Part shown: one piece after another, positions 25,440-32,519 of the stretch | Numbering within the stretch: position 1 is the stretch's first letter | Layout: each line of letters opens with the position of its first letter | Source: Bacteroidota bacterium | Lineage (GTDB): Bacteria; Bacteroidota; Ignavibacteria; UBA10030; SZUA-254 | Assembly: GCA_030019075.1 (NCBI GenBank) | Contig: JASEHD010000019.1 | Span: forward strand, 1-32,519 | Direction of reading: 5' to 3' | DNA length: 32,519 bases | Program-made: the position numbers and the translations under genes | The notes under the pieces: generated by a model | The model's input: the letters and a program-made list of their open reading frames with translations, nothing else | Database searches by the model: none | Told to the model about the DNA's origin: nothing

Positions 25440-27218
25440 ATGAAATCATTACTTCGACTACTTCCATATCTTAAAAAATATAAGCGCACACTGCTGTGGG
25501 GACTTCTCACAGTGATGATGAGCAATATCTTCACTGTTTTCCAGCCGCGGATTGTGGGAGTTGCTATCGATAAATTGAAAGCCGGACTTGAAACAAGATC
25601 AATCGACGGAACAAGTCTGCTTATTTATGCCGTTGTTCTTATAGCGTTAAACCTCATTGCCGGAATTTTCACATATCTAACAAGACAAACAATCATTGTA
25701 GTCTCTCGGCATATCGAGTTCGATCTTAGGAACGATTTCCTCAAGCATATCCAGAAACTTTCCCTCTCGTATTATCAGAACACACCCACCGGTGATTTGA
25801 TGGCACATGCAACAAACGATATCGGCTCGGTACGCAATGTGGTTGGTCCAGGCATAATGTATCCCAGCGATACAATTATGACGCTTTCGATGGTTCTCGT
25901 GATGATGTTTCTTACCAATTGGCAGTTGACCTTGTATGCTCTCATCCCGATGCCTCTGGTTTCGTATGCGGTTTATAAATTGGGGAAACAAATCCATAAA
26001 AAGTTCGAGGAGAGGCAGGAACAATTTTCAATACTAACTACGCGGGCACAGGAAAATTTATCCGGCATTCGCATTGTGAAAGCATACGTCCGCGAGGCAT
26101 ACGAGATAGATCGCTTTAAAAAATTGAGCTTCAAATATCTTAAGAAAAATCTTGTCTTAGCTAAAATCCAAGCGATACTTTGGCACCTCATGTTTTTACT
26201 TGTCGGCTCTTCGCTCGTTATCACGGTATATGTTGGCGGGCTGAAGGTCATCAACGGTGAAATTTCCATTGGCACACTCACAGCATTTTTCGGATATCTC
26301 ACATTGTTAATTTGGCCCATGATTGCATTCGGTTGGGTTACAAATCTTCTACAGCAAGGGGCGGCTTCGATGGGAAGATTAATAAAGATAATGGACACCG
26401 AGCCGGATATTCAGGATACCAATAAAACGGATAATTTAATTAAAGAAATTAAAGGCAGCATTGAATTCCGTAACGTTTTCTTTGCACATAAAAATGTTGA
26501 CACACCGACACTTAAAAACGTAAACCTCAAAATCCCCAGGGGGATGTCGCTGGCAATTGTCGGATATACCGGCTCAGGTAAATCGACACTTATCAATCTT
26601 ATTCCACGTTTGTATGATGTTACAGCTGGTGAACTTCTGATTGATGGAATCAATGTCAAAAAAATTCCACTTGAAGTTCTTCGCTTGAACATCGGCTACG
26701 TTCAGCAAGAAACGTTTCTTTTCTCCGATACACTTGCAGAAAACATCTCATATGGAACCGAGTTGGAAAGCTTGTCCGCCTCTGGCGGAATGGATGGAAT
26801 TTTAAATGCGGCAGACGTATCTCAGATATCAAAGGATGTAAAAGATTTTCCGAAGGAGTTCGATACCATGCTCGGTGAACGCGGCATCACACTTTCAGGC
26901 GGGCAGAAACAGCGAACAAGTATCGCACGTGCAGTAATGCGTAATCCGAAAATTTTAATTCTTGACGATGCTCTTTCAGCCGTCGATACTTACACGGAAG
27001 AAGAAATTTTAAAACGTCTCCGCAATGTAATGAAAGATCGAACAAGCATTATCATCAGTCACCGCATCTCAACAGTGAAAAATGCCGACATGATAGTTGT
27101 GCTTGATAACGGTGAGATTGTTGAGCGGGGAACTCATGATGAGCTTGTTGCAATTAGTGGTATTTATGCTGATTTGTACGAGAAGCAATTGTTAGAGGAA
27201 GAACTTGAACACTTGTAA
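25440..27218 (+). CDS. ABC exporter half-transporter with degenerate catalytic site
   Basis: This is a 592-residue fused transporter: six membrane helices (about 15-310) and one nucleotide-binding domain. It has Walker A GYTGSGKSTL (about 377), the Q-loop GYVQQETFLF, signature LSGGQKQR (about 485), Walker B ILILDDALSAVD (about 507) and the H-loop ISHRIST. The catalytic Glu after Walker B is Asp, as in TM287 of the TM287/288 heterodimer. Its signature is canonical. A partner with the opposite pattern lies just downstream. A 15-base palindrome at 26775-26789 adds residues SASGG in frame after the Q-loop region. Substrate unknown; drugs or lipids are usual for this class. Confidence 0.94.
   Translation: MKSLLRLLPYLKKYKRTLLWGLLTVMMSNIFTVFQPRIVGVAIDKLKAGLETRSIDGTSLLIYAVVLIALNLIAGIFTYLTRQTIIVVSRHIEFDLRNDFLKHIQKLSLSYYQNTPTGDLMAHATNDIGSVRNVVGPGIMYPSDTIMTLSMVLVMMFLTNWQLTLYALIPMPLVSYAVYKLGKQIHKKFEERQEQFSILTTRAQENLSGIRIVKAYVREAYEIDRFKKLSFKYLKKNLVLAKIQAILWHLMFLLVGSSLVITVYVGGLKVINGEISIGTLTAFFGYLTLLIWPMIAFGWVTNLLQQGAASMGRLIKIMDTEPDIQDTNKTDNLIKEIKGSIEFRNVFFAHKNVDTPTLKNVNLKIPRGMSLAIVGYTGSGKSTLINLIPRLYDVTAGELLIDGINVKKIPLEVLRLNIGYVQQETFLFSDTLAENISYGTELESLSASGGMDGILNAADVSQISKDVKDFPKEFDTMLGERGITLSGGQKQRTSIARAVMRNPKILILDDALSAVDTYTEEEILKRLRNVMKDRTSIIISHRISTVKNADMIVVLDNGEIVERGTHDELVAISGIYADLYEKQLLEEELEHL
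26775..26789. repeat. In-frame 15-base palindromic insertion in the ABC exporter gene
   Basis: TCCGCC, a 3-base centre TCT and GGCGGA form a perfect inverted repeat inside the coding sequence. It falls in a variable surface loop of the nucleotide-binding domain, between SYGTELES and DGILNAADV, and keeps the frame. Confidence 0.5.
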
Positions 27219-27268
27219 TAAATTCAAAAGTCAAAATTAAAAAATAAAAAAATGTTTAAGGAGAAATT

Positions 27269-27649
27269 ATGTATCAAGATATTAAAGACCGAACTTTTAA
27301 TTTTGGCTTGAGGATTATCAATCTTTCGGTGAAATTACCAAACAATACAGCTGGATATGTACTCGGCAAACAAATATTACGATCCGGAGCTTCTGTCGGA
27401 GTCCCGACATATGTCGGGATTGAAGAAGCTGTAGCTGCATTCAGCAAGGATGATTATATCTATAAGATGAGCGTTGCTCTTAAAGAGGCAAGAGAAACAC
27501 ACTATTGGTTAAGGTTGATAGATGGATCAAAAATGATTGAAAGGAAAAGACTTGAAGATTTGATTATCGAAGCAGAGGAAATCAAGAAAATTTTAGGTGC
27601 TATAGTTAGCAAACTTCGGGGCAAGTCAAAGAATCAGATAAAAAAATAA
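27269..27649 (+). CDS. Four-helix-bundle protein (23S rRNA intervening-sequence family)
   Basis: This is a 126-residue helical protein. LGKQILRSGASVG, EEAVAAFSKDDYIYKMSVAL, and KEARETHYWLRLI are the family hallmarks (the S23/IVP group, TIGR02436-like). The usual short GAN turn after SVG is replaced by VPTYVG, encoded exactly by an 18-bp palindrome. A strong AAGGAG ribosome site precedes the ATG. It splits two ABC genes that look like partners, and A-rich (5') and T-rich (3') simple sequence flanks it. The function of the family is unknown; members are often mobile. Confidence 0.9.
   Translation: MYQDIKDRTFNFGLRIINLSVKLPNNTAGYVLGKQILRSGASVGVPTYVGIEEAVAAFSKDDYIYKMSVALKEARETHYWLRLIDGSKMIERKRLEDLIIEAEEIKKILGAIVSKLRGKSKNQIKK
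27402..27419. repeat. Perfect 18-bp palindrome inside the four-helix-bundle gene
   Basis: TCCCGACATATGTCGGGA is its own reverse complement over all 18 bases. It encodes part of VPTYVG at the position where relatives have a tighter turn. It keeps the reading frame. Confidence 0.75.
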
Positions 27650-27663
27650 GAAATGATTTGTAA

Positions 27664-27696
27664 CCTTTTTTACTTTTACCTTTTTACTTTTTACTT
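27664..27696. repeat. T-rich simple repeat (TTTTTAC units)
   Basis: Four to five degenerate copies of TTTTAC/TTTTTAC lie between the four-helix-bundle gene and the second ABC gene. On the other side of that gene, 27226-27251 is A-rich (AAAAGTCAAAATTAAAAAAT), roughly the inverted counterpart. Confidence 0.55.
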
Positions 27697-27704
27697 GGCT
27701 GCCA

Positions 27705-29495
27705 ATGATTGACGAAGAAATTCTCGGTAAGGCATACGACACTCGCTTGATGAGGCGGCTCATTAAGTATTTGAAGCCGTACAGGTGGCATGTTGTTCTT
27801 GGAATTTTCCTGAGCGTGCTTGTATCAGGTATGGAAGCGGTGCGTCCGTGGTTCACGAAGTACGCCGTTGATACAAATATTGCCAACAACGATAAACACG
27901 GTTTGCTGATTACCGCGATTGCATTCTTAGGGTTGCTCGTCATCCGTGGATTTGTACAATACGTCAGTGCATATCTAACCCAGTGGATTGGTCAAAAAAC
28001 AATTTTCGATCTGAGGATGCAGGTGTTTACTCATCTTCAAAATCTCAGCATCAAGTTTTACGATAAAAATCCGATTGGTCGGCTTATAACTCGCGTTACA
28101 AACGATGTTGAAGTTTTGAATGAAATGTTTTCATCCGGAATCGTAATGGTATTCAGCGACGTTTTTACGATTATTGGAATTCTTTATTTCATGTTCACTA
28201 TGAGCTGGGAGCTGGCGCTGCTATCGCTCAGCGTTCTCCCATTGTTGTTTTATGGTACATTCCTCTTCCGCAAGAAAGCCCGCGAAGCATATCGTGAAGT
28301 CCGTTTACAAATTGCTCGAATCAATACATTCATGCAGGAACATATCACCGGTATGATGGTCGATCAGATATTCAACCGGGAAAAGAAATCATACAATAAA
28401 TTTAAGGAAATTAATGCCGCACACCGCGATGCAAACATCAAATCAATTTTTTATTATGCTCTCTTTTATCCGGGTGTTGATCTCATCGGTGCGATTGCAA
28501 TCGGGCTTATCGTTTGGTATGCAGGAATTGATACACTTGATGGCTCGCTTACTATCGGCACCGTGATCGCTTTCTTCCAGTTTAATGAAATGTTCTGGAG
28601 ACCCATCCGCGACCTTTCGGAAAAATATAACATCATGCAAACGGCGATGGCTTCATCGGAGCGTCTGTTCAAACTATTAGACGACGATACTATAATCCAC
28701 TATCCTAAATCACCAATCCCGATAGGGCAATTAAGCGGGGAAATCGAGTTCCGCAACGTATGGTTCGCTTACGTCGATGAAGAATGGGTTTTAAAAAACG
28801 CATCCTTCACTATCAAACCTGGTGAAACCGTTGCGTTCGTCGGACATACGGGTGCAGGAAAAACAACAATCATCAACCTACTGTGCCGTTTTTATGAATT
28901 CCAGCGCGGGGAAATTCTCATCGATGGAATCGATATCCGATCTATCAATAAAGAAGACCTCCGCAAACAAATGGCTATTGTTTTGCAGGATGTTTTCCTT
29001 TTCTCCGGCGACATCAAATCGAATATCAATCTCGGCAATGATGGTATCTCGATGGATAGAGTCAAGGCAGCGGCTCGGGTTGTTGGAGCAAATAGATTTA
29101 TCGAAGCAATGCCGCAGCAGTACGATGCAGAAGTGAAAGAGCGCGGTGCAACACTCTCGGTCGGACAAAAACAGTTGATCTCTTTTGCGCGTGCATTAGC
29201 CGTTCATCCCAAAATATTAATATTGGATGAAGCGACATCAAGCGTTGACACAGAAACGGAGATTCTCATTCAGCAGGCAATCAAAAAACTCCTTCAAGGA
29301 AGAACATCAATCGTTATTGCACACCGTCTTTCCACTATCCAGCGTGCAAATAAGATTATAGTAATGCACAAAGGAGAAATCCGCGAGATGGGTACTCATC
29401 AGGAACTGCTTGCTTTGGAAGGAATCTATTACAAACTTTACCGCTTGCAGTACAAGGAACAGGAGAAGGCAACTATTGGTAATAGTGGAAAATGA
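27705..29495 (+). CDS. ABC exporter half-transporter, catalytic partner
   Basis: This is a 596-residue half-transporter: membrane domain about 30-315 and nucleotide-binding domain about 345-590. It has Walker A GHTGAGKTT (about 382), the Q-loop IVLQDVFLFSGD, signature LSVGQKQL (about 484, Val instead of the second Gly), Walker B ILILDEATSSVD with the catalytic Glu (about 507), and the H-loop IAHRLST. With the upstream LSGGQ/Asp protein, this gives one good ATP site (Walker A/B here, signature there) and one degenerate site, the pattern of heterodimeric exporters. No clear ribosome site precedes the ATG. Substrate unknown. Confidence 0.94.
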   Translation: MIDEEILGKAYDTRLMRRLIKYLKPYRWHVVLGIFLSVLVSGMEAVRPWFTKYAVDTNIANNDKHGLLITAIAFLGLLVIRGFVQYVSAYLTQWIGQKTIFDLRMQVFTHLQNLSIKFYDKNPIGRLITRVTNDVEVLNEMFSSGIVMVFSDVFTIIGILYFMFTMSWELALLSLSVLPLLFYGTFLFRKKAREAYREVRLQIARINTFMQEHITGMMVDQIFNREKKSYNKFKEINAAHRDANIKSIFYYALFYPGVDLIGAIAIGLIVWYAGIDTLDGSLTIGTVIAFFQFNEMFWRPIRDLSEKYNIMQTAMASSERLFKLLDDDTIIHYPKSPIPIGQLSGEIEFRNVWFAYVDEEWVLKNASFTIKPGETVAFVGHTGAGKTTIINLLCRFYEFQRGEILIDGIDIRSINKEDLRKQMAIVLQDVFLFSGDIKSNINLGNDGISMDRVKAAARVVGANRFIEAMPQQYDAEVKERGATLSVGQKQLISFARALAVHPKILILDEATSSVDTETEILIQQAIKKLLQGRTSIVIAHRLSTIQRANKIIVMHKGEIREMGTHQELLALEGIYYKLYRLQYKEQEKATIGNSGK

Positions 29496-29569
29496 TGTGG
29501 AACATTCTTAACTTACATGTAAACGATATTGCTAATCAAAACGTCTCATATATACGAAAGGGGATTATT

Positions 29570-31027
29570 ATGAAGAAGACATTATTTTTAGCTCTAATAT
29601 GTTTGATTATTTTGGGTAATCAAGTCATATTTGCACAATTAAAGCAAACAACTGCCGGCGAGCGAGCTTCTGTTGATTTAACTATCTACAACCAAAACCT
29701 CTCGCTTATCCGAGAAGAAAGACCAATCAACATTCCGAAAGGAATAAGTCGGGTAGTGATTCCTGACATTCCAGCAACGATTGATGGCACTTCACTTCAC
29801 TTTGCAAGTCTTACCGAAGTATTAGCTGTTAGAGTGCTTGAACAAAATTACCAGTACGATTTAGTGAACCAAACAAAACTATTGGAGAAATATATTGGCA
29901 AGGATGTTGAGTTTATTCGATTGAATGAAGAAACGAAAAAAGAGTACACTGTAATAGGAAGGTTAATTTCATCAACGTTTGCCGGAGGATTAGTTGCAGA
30001 AATCAATGGAAAGATCGAGATAAATCCTGCTGGTCGGCTTATACTTCCATCTCTTCCTGAAGGATTAATTTTGAAGCCGCAGCTCGAGTGGCTTGTAGAA
30101 AATACAAAGGCGGGAGAACATAAAACAGAAATCAGTTATCTCGCCGGGCAGCTTTCCTGGAATGCAAACTACGTTGCATTGTTGAACAAAGATGACACTA
30201 AGTTAGCCTTGACTGGCTGGGTAACTGCAACGAATAATTCAGGTACATCATTTAAAGATGCAGGATTGAAACTTGTGGCGGGCGATGTCAATATTGTCCG
30301 ACAGGAATTCGATAGAGCGCGACCGATGATGGAATTTGCCGCTAAAGCAGCCGAGCCGCAATTTGCACAAACTGAATTATTCGAATATAAACTGTATACA
30401 CTCAAGCGCCGCACCGATCTGAAAAACAATGAAACAAAACAAATCGAGCTTATCTCTGGTAAGAATGCCACATCTAAGAAAGTCTTTATTTATGATGGTT
30501 TGTCGGATCAGTGGCGATATTGGTATAAAAACTATTCATATCGGGACCAAGGAAGCTTCGGACAGCAATCGAATCAAAAAGTCGGTGTATTTGTAACATT
30601 TAAGAACGATGAGAAATCCGGTTTAGGTATTCCTTTGCCAAAAGGAAAAATCCGAGTTTATAAACGCGACGATGACGGAAAAGAGCAGTTCATCGGCGAG
30701 GATTTGATTGACCATACGCCGAAGGATGAAGAGCTTCGACTTTATCTTGGTAATGCTTTCGATATAGTTGGCGAGCGAGCACAGAAAGATTTCAGAACTA
30801 TCAGTAAAAGAGTTGTAGAAGAAACGATTGAGATAAAAGTCCGCAACCACAAAAAGGAAGCGGTTGAGATTCAGATTTATGAGCACCCATGGCGGTGGAG
30901 CGAGTGGGAGATTGTCAAATTCTCGACAAACTTTGAGAAGGTGGATCAATCGACGATAAAATTTCCGGTGAAGATTGGGAAGGATGAAGAGAAAATTGTG
31001 ACTTACACGATAAGGTATTCGTGGTAG
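29570..31027 (+). CDS. DUF4139 domain secreted protein
   Basis: This is a 485-residue protein. The start MKKTLFLALICLII with a GAAAGGGG ribosome site is preferred; an in-frame extension reaching back to the previous stop codon lacks support. The signal peptide ends about VIFAQ. The N-terminal part (SVDLTIYNQNLSLIREERPI, PKGISRVVIPDIPATIDG) and the middle (QLSWNANYVALLNKDDTKLA, LTGWVTATNNSGTSFKDAGL) are characteristic of DUF4139. The C-terminus is a beta domain (ETIEIKVRNHKKEAV and ending IVTYTIRYSW). Family members are envelope proteins of unknown function. It is 74 bases from the ABC exporter and may be cotranscribed. Confidence 0.92.
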   Translation: MKKTLFLALICLIILGNQVIFAQLKQTTAGERASVDLTIYNQNLSLIREERPINIPKGISRVVIPDIPATIDGTSLHFASLTEVLAVRVLEQNYQYDLVNQTKLLEKYIGKDVEFIRLNEETKKEYTVIGRLISSTFAGGLVAEINGKIEINPAGRLILPSLPEGLILKPQLEWLVENTKAGEHKTEISYLAGQLSWNANYVALLNKDDTKLALTGWVTATNNSGTSFKDAGLKLVAGDVNIVRQEFDRARPMMEFAAKAAEPQFAQTELFEYKLYTLKRRTDLKNNETKQIELISGKNATSKKVFIYDGLSDQWRYWYKNYSYRDQGSFGQQSNQKVGVFVTFKNDEKSGLGIPLPKGKIRVYKRDDDGKEQFIGEDLIDHTPKDEELRLYLGNAFDIVGERAQKDFRTISKRVVEETIEIKVRNHKKEAVEIQIYEHPWRWSEWEIVKFSTNFEKVDQSTIKFPVKIGKDEEKIVTYTIRYSW

Positions 31028-31212
31028 TGCTGGCATCTTTTTGGATTAGTGCTATGATGCGGAATAATCGCTTCGTCACGCTTTGCGAGATGCTTTGGTC
31101 ATAAGCGGTACGCAACATTATACATAATGCCACTCACAGTTGGGACTTGCGGAGAGATTTTGTAAATTTAAAAAGAAAATATAAACAATCTCAAGGAATC
31201 TACTAACCTGAA
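31028..31212. other. Intergenic stretch without recognised genes
   Basis: I see no supported gene, RNA or terminator. The stretch 31103-31121 (AAGCGGTACGCAACATTATA) partly resembles the sequence after serS at 24511-24530. The gap continues as the methylase remnant and an A/T inverted repeat. Confidence 0.4.
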
Positions 31213-31293
31213 ATGCAACTGACAACAACCAAGGCAAAGCCATTTCTCAAGTGGGCAGGTGGAAAAGCTCAACTCAAAGAAAAAAGTAAGTAA
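31213..31293 (+). pseudogene. N-terminal remnant of a Dam-type (D12 class) adenine methylase
   Basis: The 26-codon frame ends KAKPFLKWAGGKAQLKEKSK before a stop. FLKWAGGK is the N-terminal SAM-binding motif of D12-class N6-adenine methyltransferases (Dam, DpnM type), which begin with this segment and run for about 270 residues. Nothing of the remaining protein, including the DPPY motif, follows. The break coincides with the A/T inverted repeat at 31280-31325. Confidence 0.8.
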
Positions 31294-31325
31294 TTAGTGA
31301 AAAGTCGAAAATAATTTACTTTTTT
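31280..31325. repeat. A/T inverted repeat at the methylase break point
   Basis: AAAAAAGTAA (31280-31289) and TTACTTTTTT (31316-31325) are perfect inverted copies around 26 bases, followed by further T. It has the look of a weak terminator, but the stem is almost only A-T. The composition resembles the TTTTAC repeat near 27664-27696. Confidence 0.45.
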
Positions 31326-31343
31326 TTAACGAAAGCGAATACT

Positions 31344-32066
31344 ATGAAACAATATGAAGTTGTTATAGAAATAATGAAAGCAAATGGCGGGTTTGCTACA
31401 CTAGGACATCTCTACTCAGAAGTGTTTAAACTTTCCAGGATTGAGTGGAAAACCAAAACACCTTTTGCTTCAATACGACGAATAGTGCAGGACCAACGTT
31501 TCTTTTTCAAGATTCGTCCAGGCCTTTGGGCATTAAAAGAATTGAGACATAGGATTCCACCACACATTCAGTTTGAAGCAAAGGAACCAAGAATAAAAGA
31601 TTATTCTCATTCTTATTACCAAGGTTTGCTGGTAGAACTTGGAAATCTAAGAGATTTTCAAACCTATGTTCCTAATCAGGACAAGAATAAAAAATACCTC
31701 AACAAACCTCTCTCTGAGTTAGCTACAGTTCCGAGCATCTATTCCTTCAGTTACGATTATTTGGTGAAGCGAGCACAGACTATCGATGTAGTATGGTTTA
31801 ATGAACGAAAGATGCCTGATTCCTTCTTTGAAATAGAACATTCAACAGATATTCAAAATTCACTCCTGAAATTTCTTGAACTGCAAGACTTCAATGTGAA
31901 TTTTCGTATTGTCGCGGATAGCAAGAGGAAGAGAGAATACCAGTCGAAACTTGACTACAGTGCTTTTAGGCTTATCTCGCAACGAATTAAGTTCATAGAT
32001 TACGAAACAATCTCAGAGCTACATTCAAAATCTGTCGAACTCAATTTGTTACAGCACCAAATCTAG
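31344..32066 (+). CDS. HARE-HTH protein with nuclease-like C-terminal domain
   Basis: This is a 240-residue protein. Residues 1-70 fit the HARE-HTH winged helix (EVVIEIMKANGGFATLGHLY, IRRIVQDQRFFFKIRPGLWAL), a domain that in bacteria is repeatedly fused to restriction endonucleases. The C-terminal domain (about 90-240) has YYQGLLVELGN, then TIDVVWFNERK and FFEIEHSTDIQNSLLKFLEL. The Asp followed by ExEHS fits a PD-(D/E)xK-like nuclease core with a non-standard last residue. It lies between two methylase remnants, which supports a restriction role. The family-level nuclease call is inferred from motifs; the recognition site is unknown. Confidence 0.72.
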   Translation: MKQYEVVIEIMKANGGFATLGHLYSEVFKLSRIEWKTKTPFASIRRIVQDQRFFFKIRPGLWALKELRHRIPPHIQFEAKEPRIKDYSHSYYQGLLVELGNLRDFQTYVPNQDKNKKYLNKPLSELATVPSIYSFSYDYLVKRAQTIDVVWFNERKMPDSFFEIEHSTDIQNSLLKFLELQDFNVNFRIVADSKRKREYQSKLDYSAFRLISQRIKFIDYETISELHSKSVELNLLQHQI

Positions 32067-32104
32067 TAAACTATTTATGTTATAATAATTGACCGGAGGT
32101 AATC

Positions 32105-32308
32105 ATGAATCAAAAAAATACTCAAGAACGTTGGGTAAAATCTTTTAAAAGAATAAAGAATAATAAATTATTCATAGAATTTTATTGTGAAGCTGAAGAC
32201 AATTGGCTTCAATACTCAGACTGGGCTTCCAAGATACATGGTGTTTTTGGGTCCTATAAGAATGTAGTGTTAGCATTCCGTACATATCTTAAAGAGAATA
32301 AAAGTTGA
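32105..32308 (+). CDS. Small protein of unknown function in the restriction region
   Basis: This is a 67-residue basic protein (RWVKSFKRIKNNKLFIEFYC, then DNWLQYSDWASKIHGVFGSY). GGAGGT lies 7 bases before the ATG, an unusually good ribosome site for this window, so translation is likely. I recognise no family. It overlaps the open part of the frame that encodes the methyltransferase fragment by about 35 bases, without a shared start. Confidence 0.55.
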   Translation: MNQKNTQERWVKSFKRIKNNKLFIEFYCEAEDNWLQYSDWASKIHGVFGSYKNVVLAFRTYLKENKS

Positions 32309-32342
32309 AATCCATCTTTCGATATTTATTTCACTCTGCACA

Positions 32343-32519
32343 ATTGCGTATGACATCAACCAAAAGGCAGTAGACATTTCTAAGGAAAGGTTGTCCTTCA
32401 AAGTTGAGAATAACTCAACTCAAACTGTCGAAATAGGAGACGTCCGCAATCTCTCCAAGCACAAAGACAATTCCATCGATCTCATTATCACCCATCCACC
32501 GTATGCGAATATAGTTACC
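32343..32519 (+). pseudogene. DNA methyltransferase fragment lacking its N-terminal motif, cut by edge
   Basis: The frame translates to IAYDINQKAVDISKERLSF, then VEIGDVRNLSKHKDNSIDLI and ITHPPYANIV. This is the segment following SAM motif I (YDIN at the end of strand 2) up to catalytic motif IV ([N/S/H]PPY) of N4/N6 DNA methyltransferases. The upstream stretch of the same frame, back to a stop at 32271, has no start codon and no FxGxGT motif, so the N-terminal part is missing. The C-terminal part lies beyond the edge. Confidence 0.75.

Noticed and set aside
29492-29569. Upstream start of the DUF4139 gene
   Set aside because: It would bury the signal peptide behind 26 residues; the ATG at 29570 has a good ribosome site.
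1-32519. tRNA, rRNA, CRISPR array or transposase genes
   Set aside because: I saw no cloverleaf, rRNA segment, regularly spaced repeats or DDE/tyrosine recombinase motifs; a tRNAscan and Rfam search would be needed to exclude small RNAs.

Overview
The window is about 32.5 kb of AT-rich bacterial chromosome. The gene set suggests a member of the Bacteroidota/Chlorobiota (FCB) assemblage, possibly Ignavibacteria-like: a divergent Bacteroidota-type RNA polymerase omega subunit, an NFACT/RqcH protein, a DUF4139 protein, a four-helix-bundle (23S rRNA intervening-sequence type) protein, and outer-membrane proteins with Sec signal peptides. This placement is inferred from protein character only; no rRNA or tRNA gene was recognised.

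Left part, all on the minus strand. A four-gene operon (6201 down to the left edge) encodes a secreted protein with an FN3/Ig-like segment, a FecR-domain protein, an 808-residue protein that looks like an outer-membrane beta-barrel, and a CHASE2-domain class III adenylate cyclase cut by the window edge. It looks like an envelope-sensing cAMP system. To its right lies a long housekeeping cluster transcribed in the same direction: yicC - gmk - rpoZ - coaBC - type-4 uracil-DNA glycosylase - dnaB - dxr - rseP.

Middle. Divergent from yicC is rqcH, followed by a small TFIIB-type zinc-ribbon gene whose end overlaps a convergent PafA-like phosphatase gene. A tightly packed plus-strand operon follows: hisA-like - pfkB-like - dapB - dapA - dapD - rmlD-like - serS. 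It makes lysine/diaminopimelate precursors by the succinylase route. The HisA-like protein has substitutions at catalytic positions and is probably not an ordinary histidine enzyme.

Right part, accessory in character. A pair of small overlapping genes (DUF2283 and a putative partner) sits between serS and a decayed second copy of the serS 3' end, which suggests insertion at that gene end. Next come an inverted-repeat element and two ABC exporter half-transporters whose motifs fit a heterodimer with one degenerate ATP site. They are separated by a four-helix-bundle gene that carries an 18-bp perfect palindrome in frame. A DUF4139 secreted protein follows. The right edge is a decaying restriction-modification region: a 26-codon remnant of a Dam-type methylase, a HARE-HTH/nuclease-like protein, a small unknown ORF, and a DNA methyltransferase fragment lacking its N-terminal motif, running off the edge.
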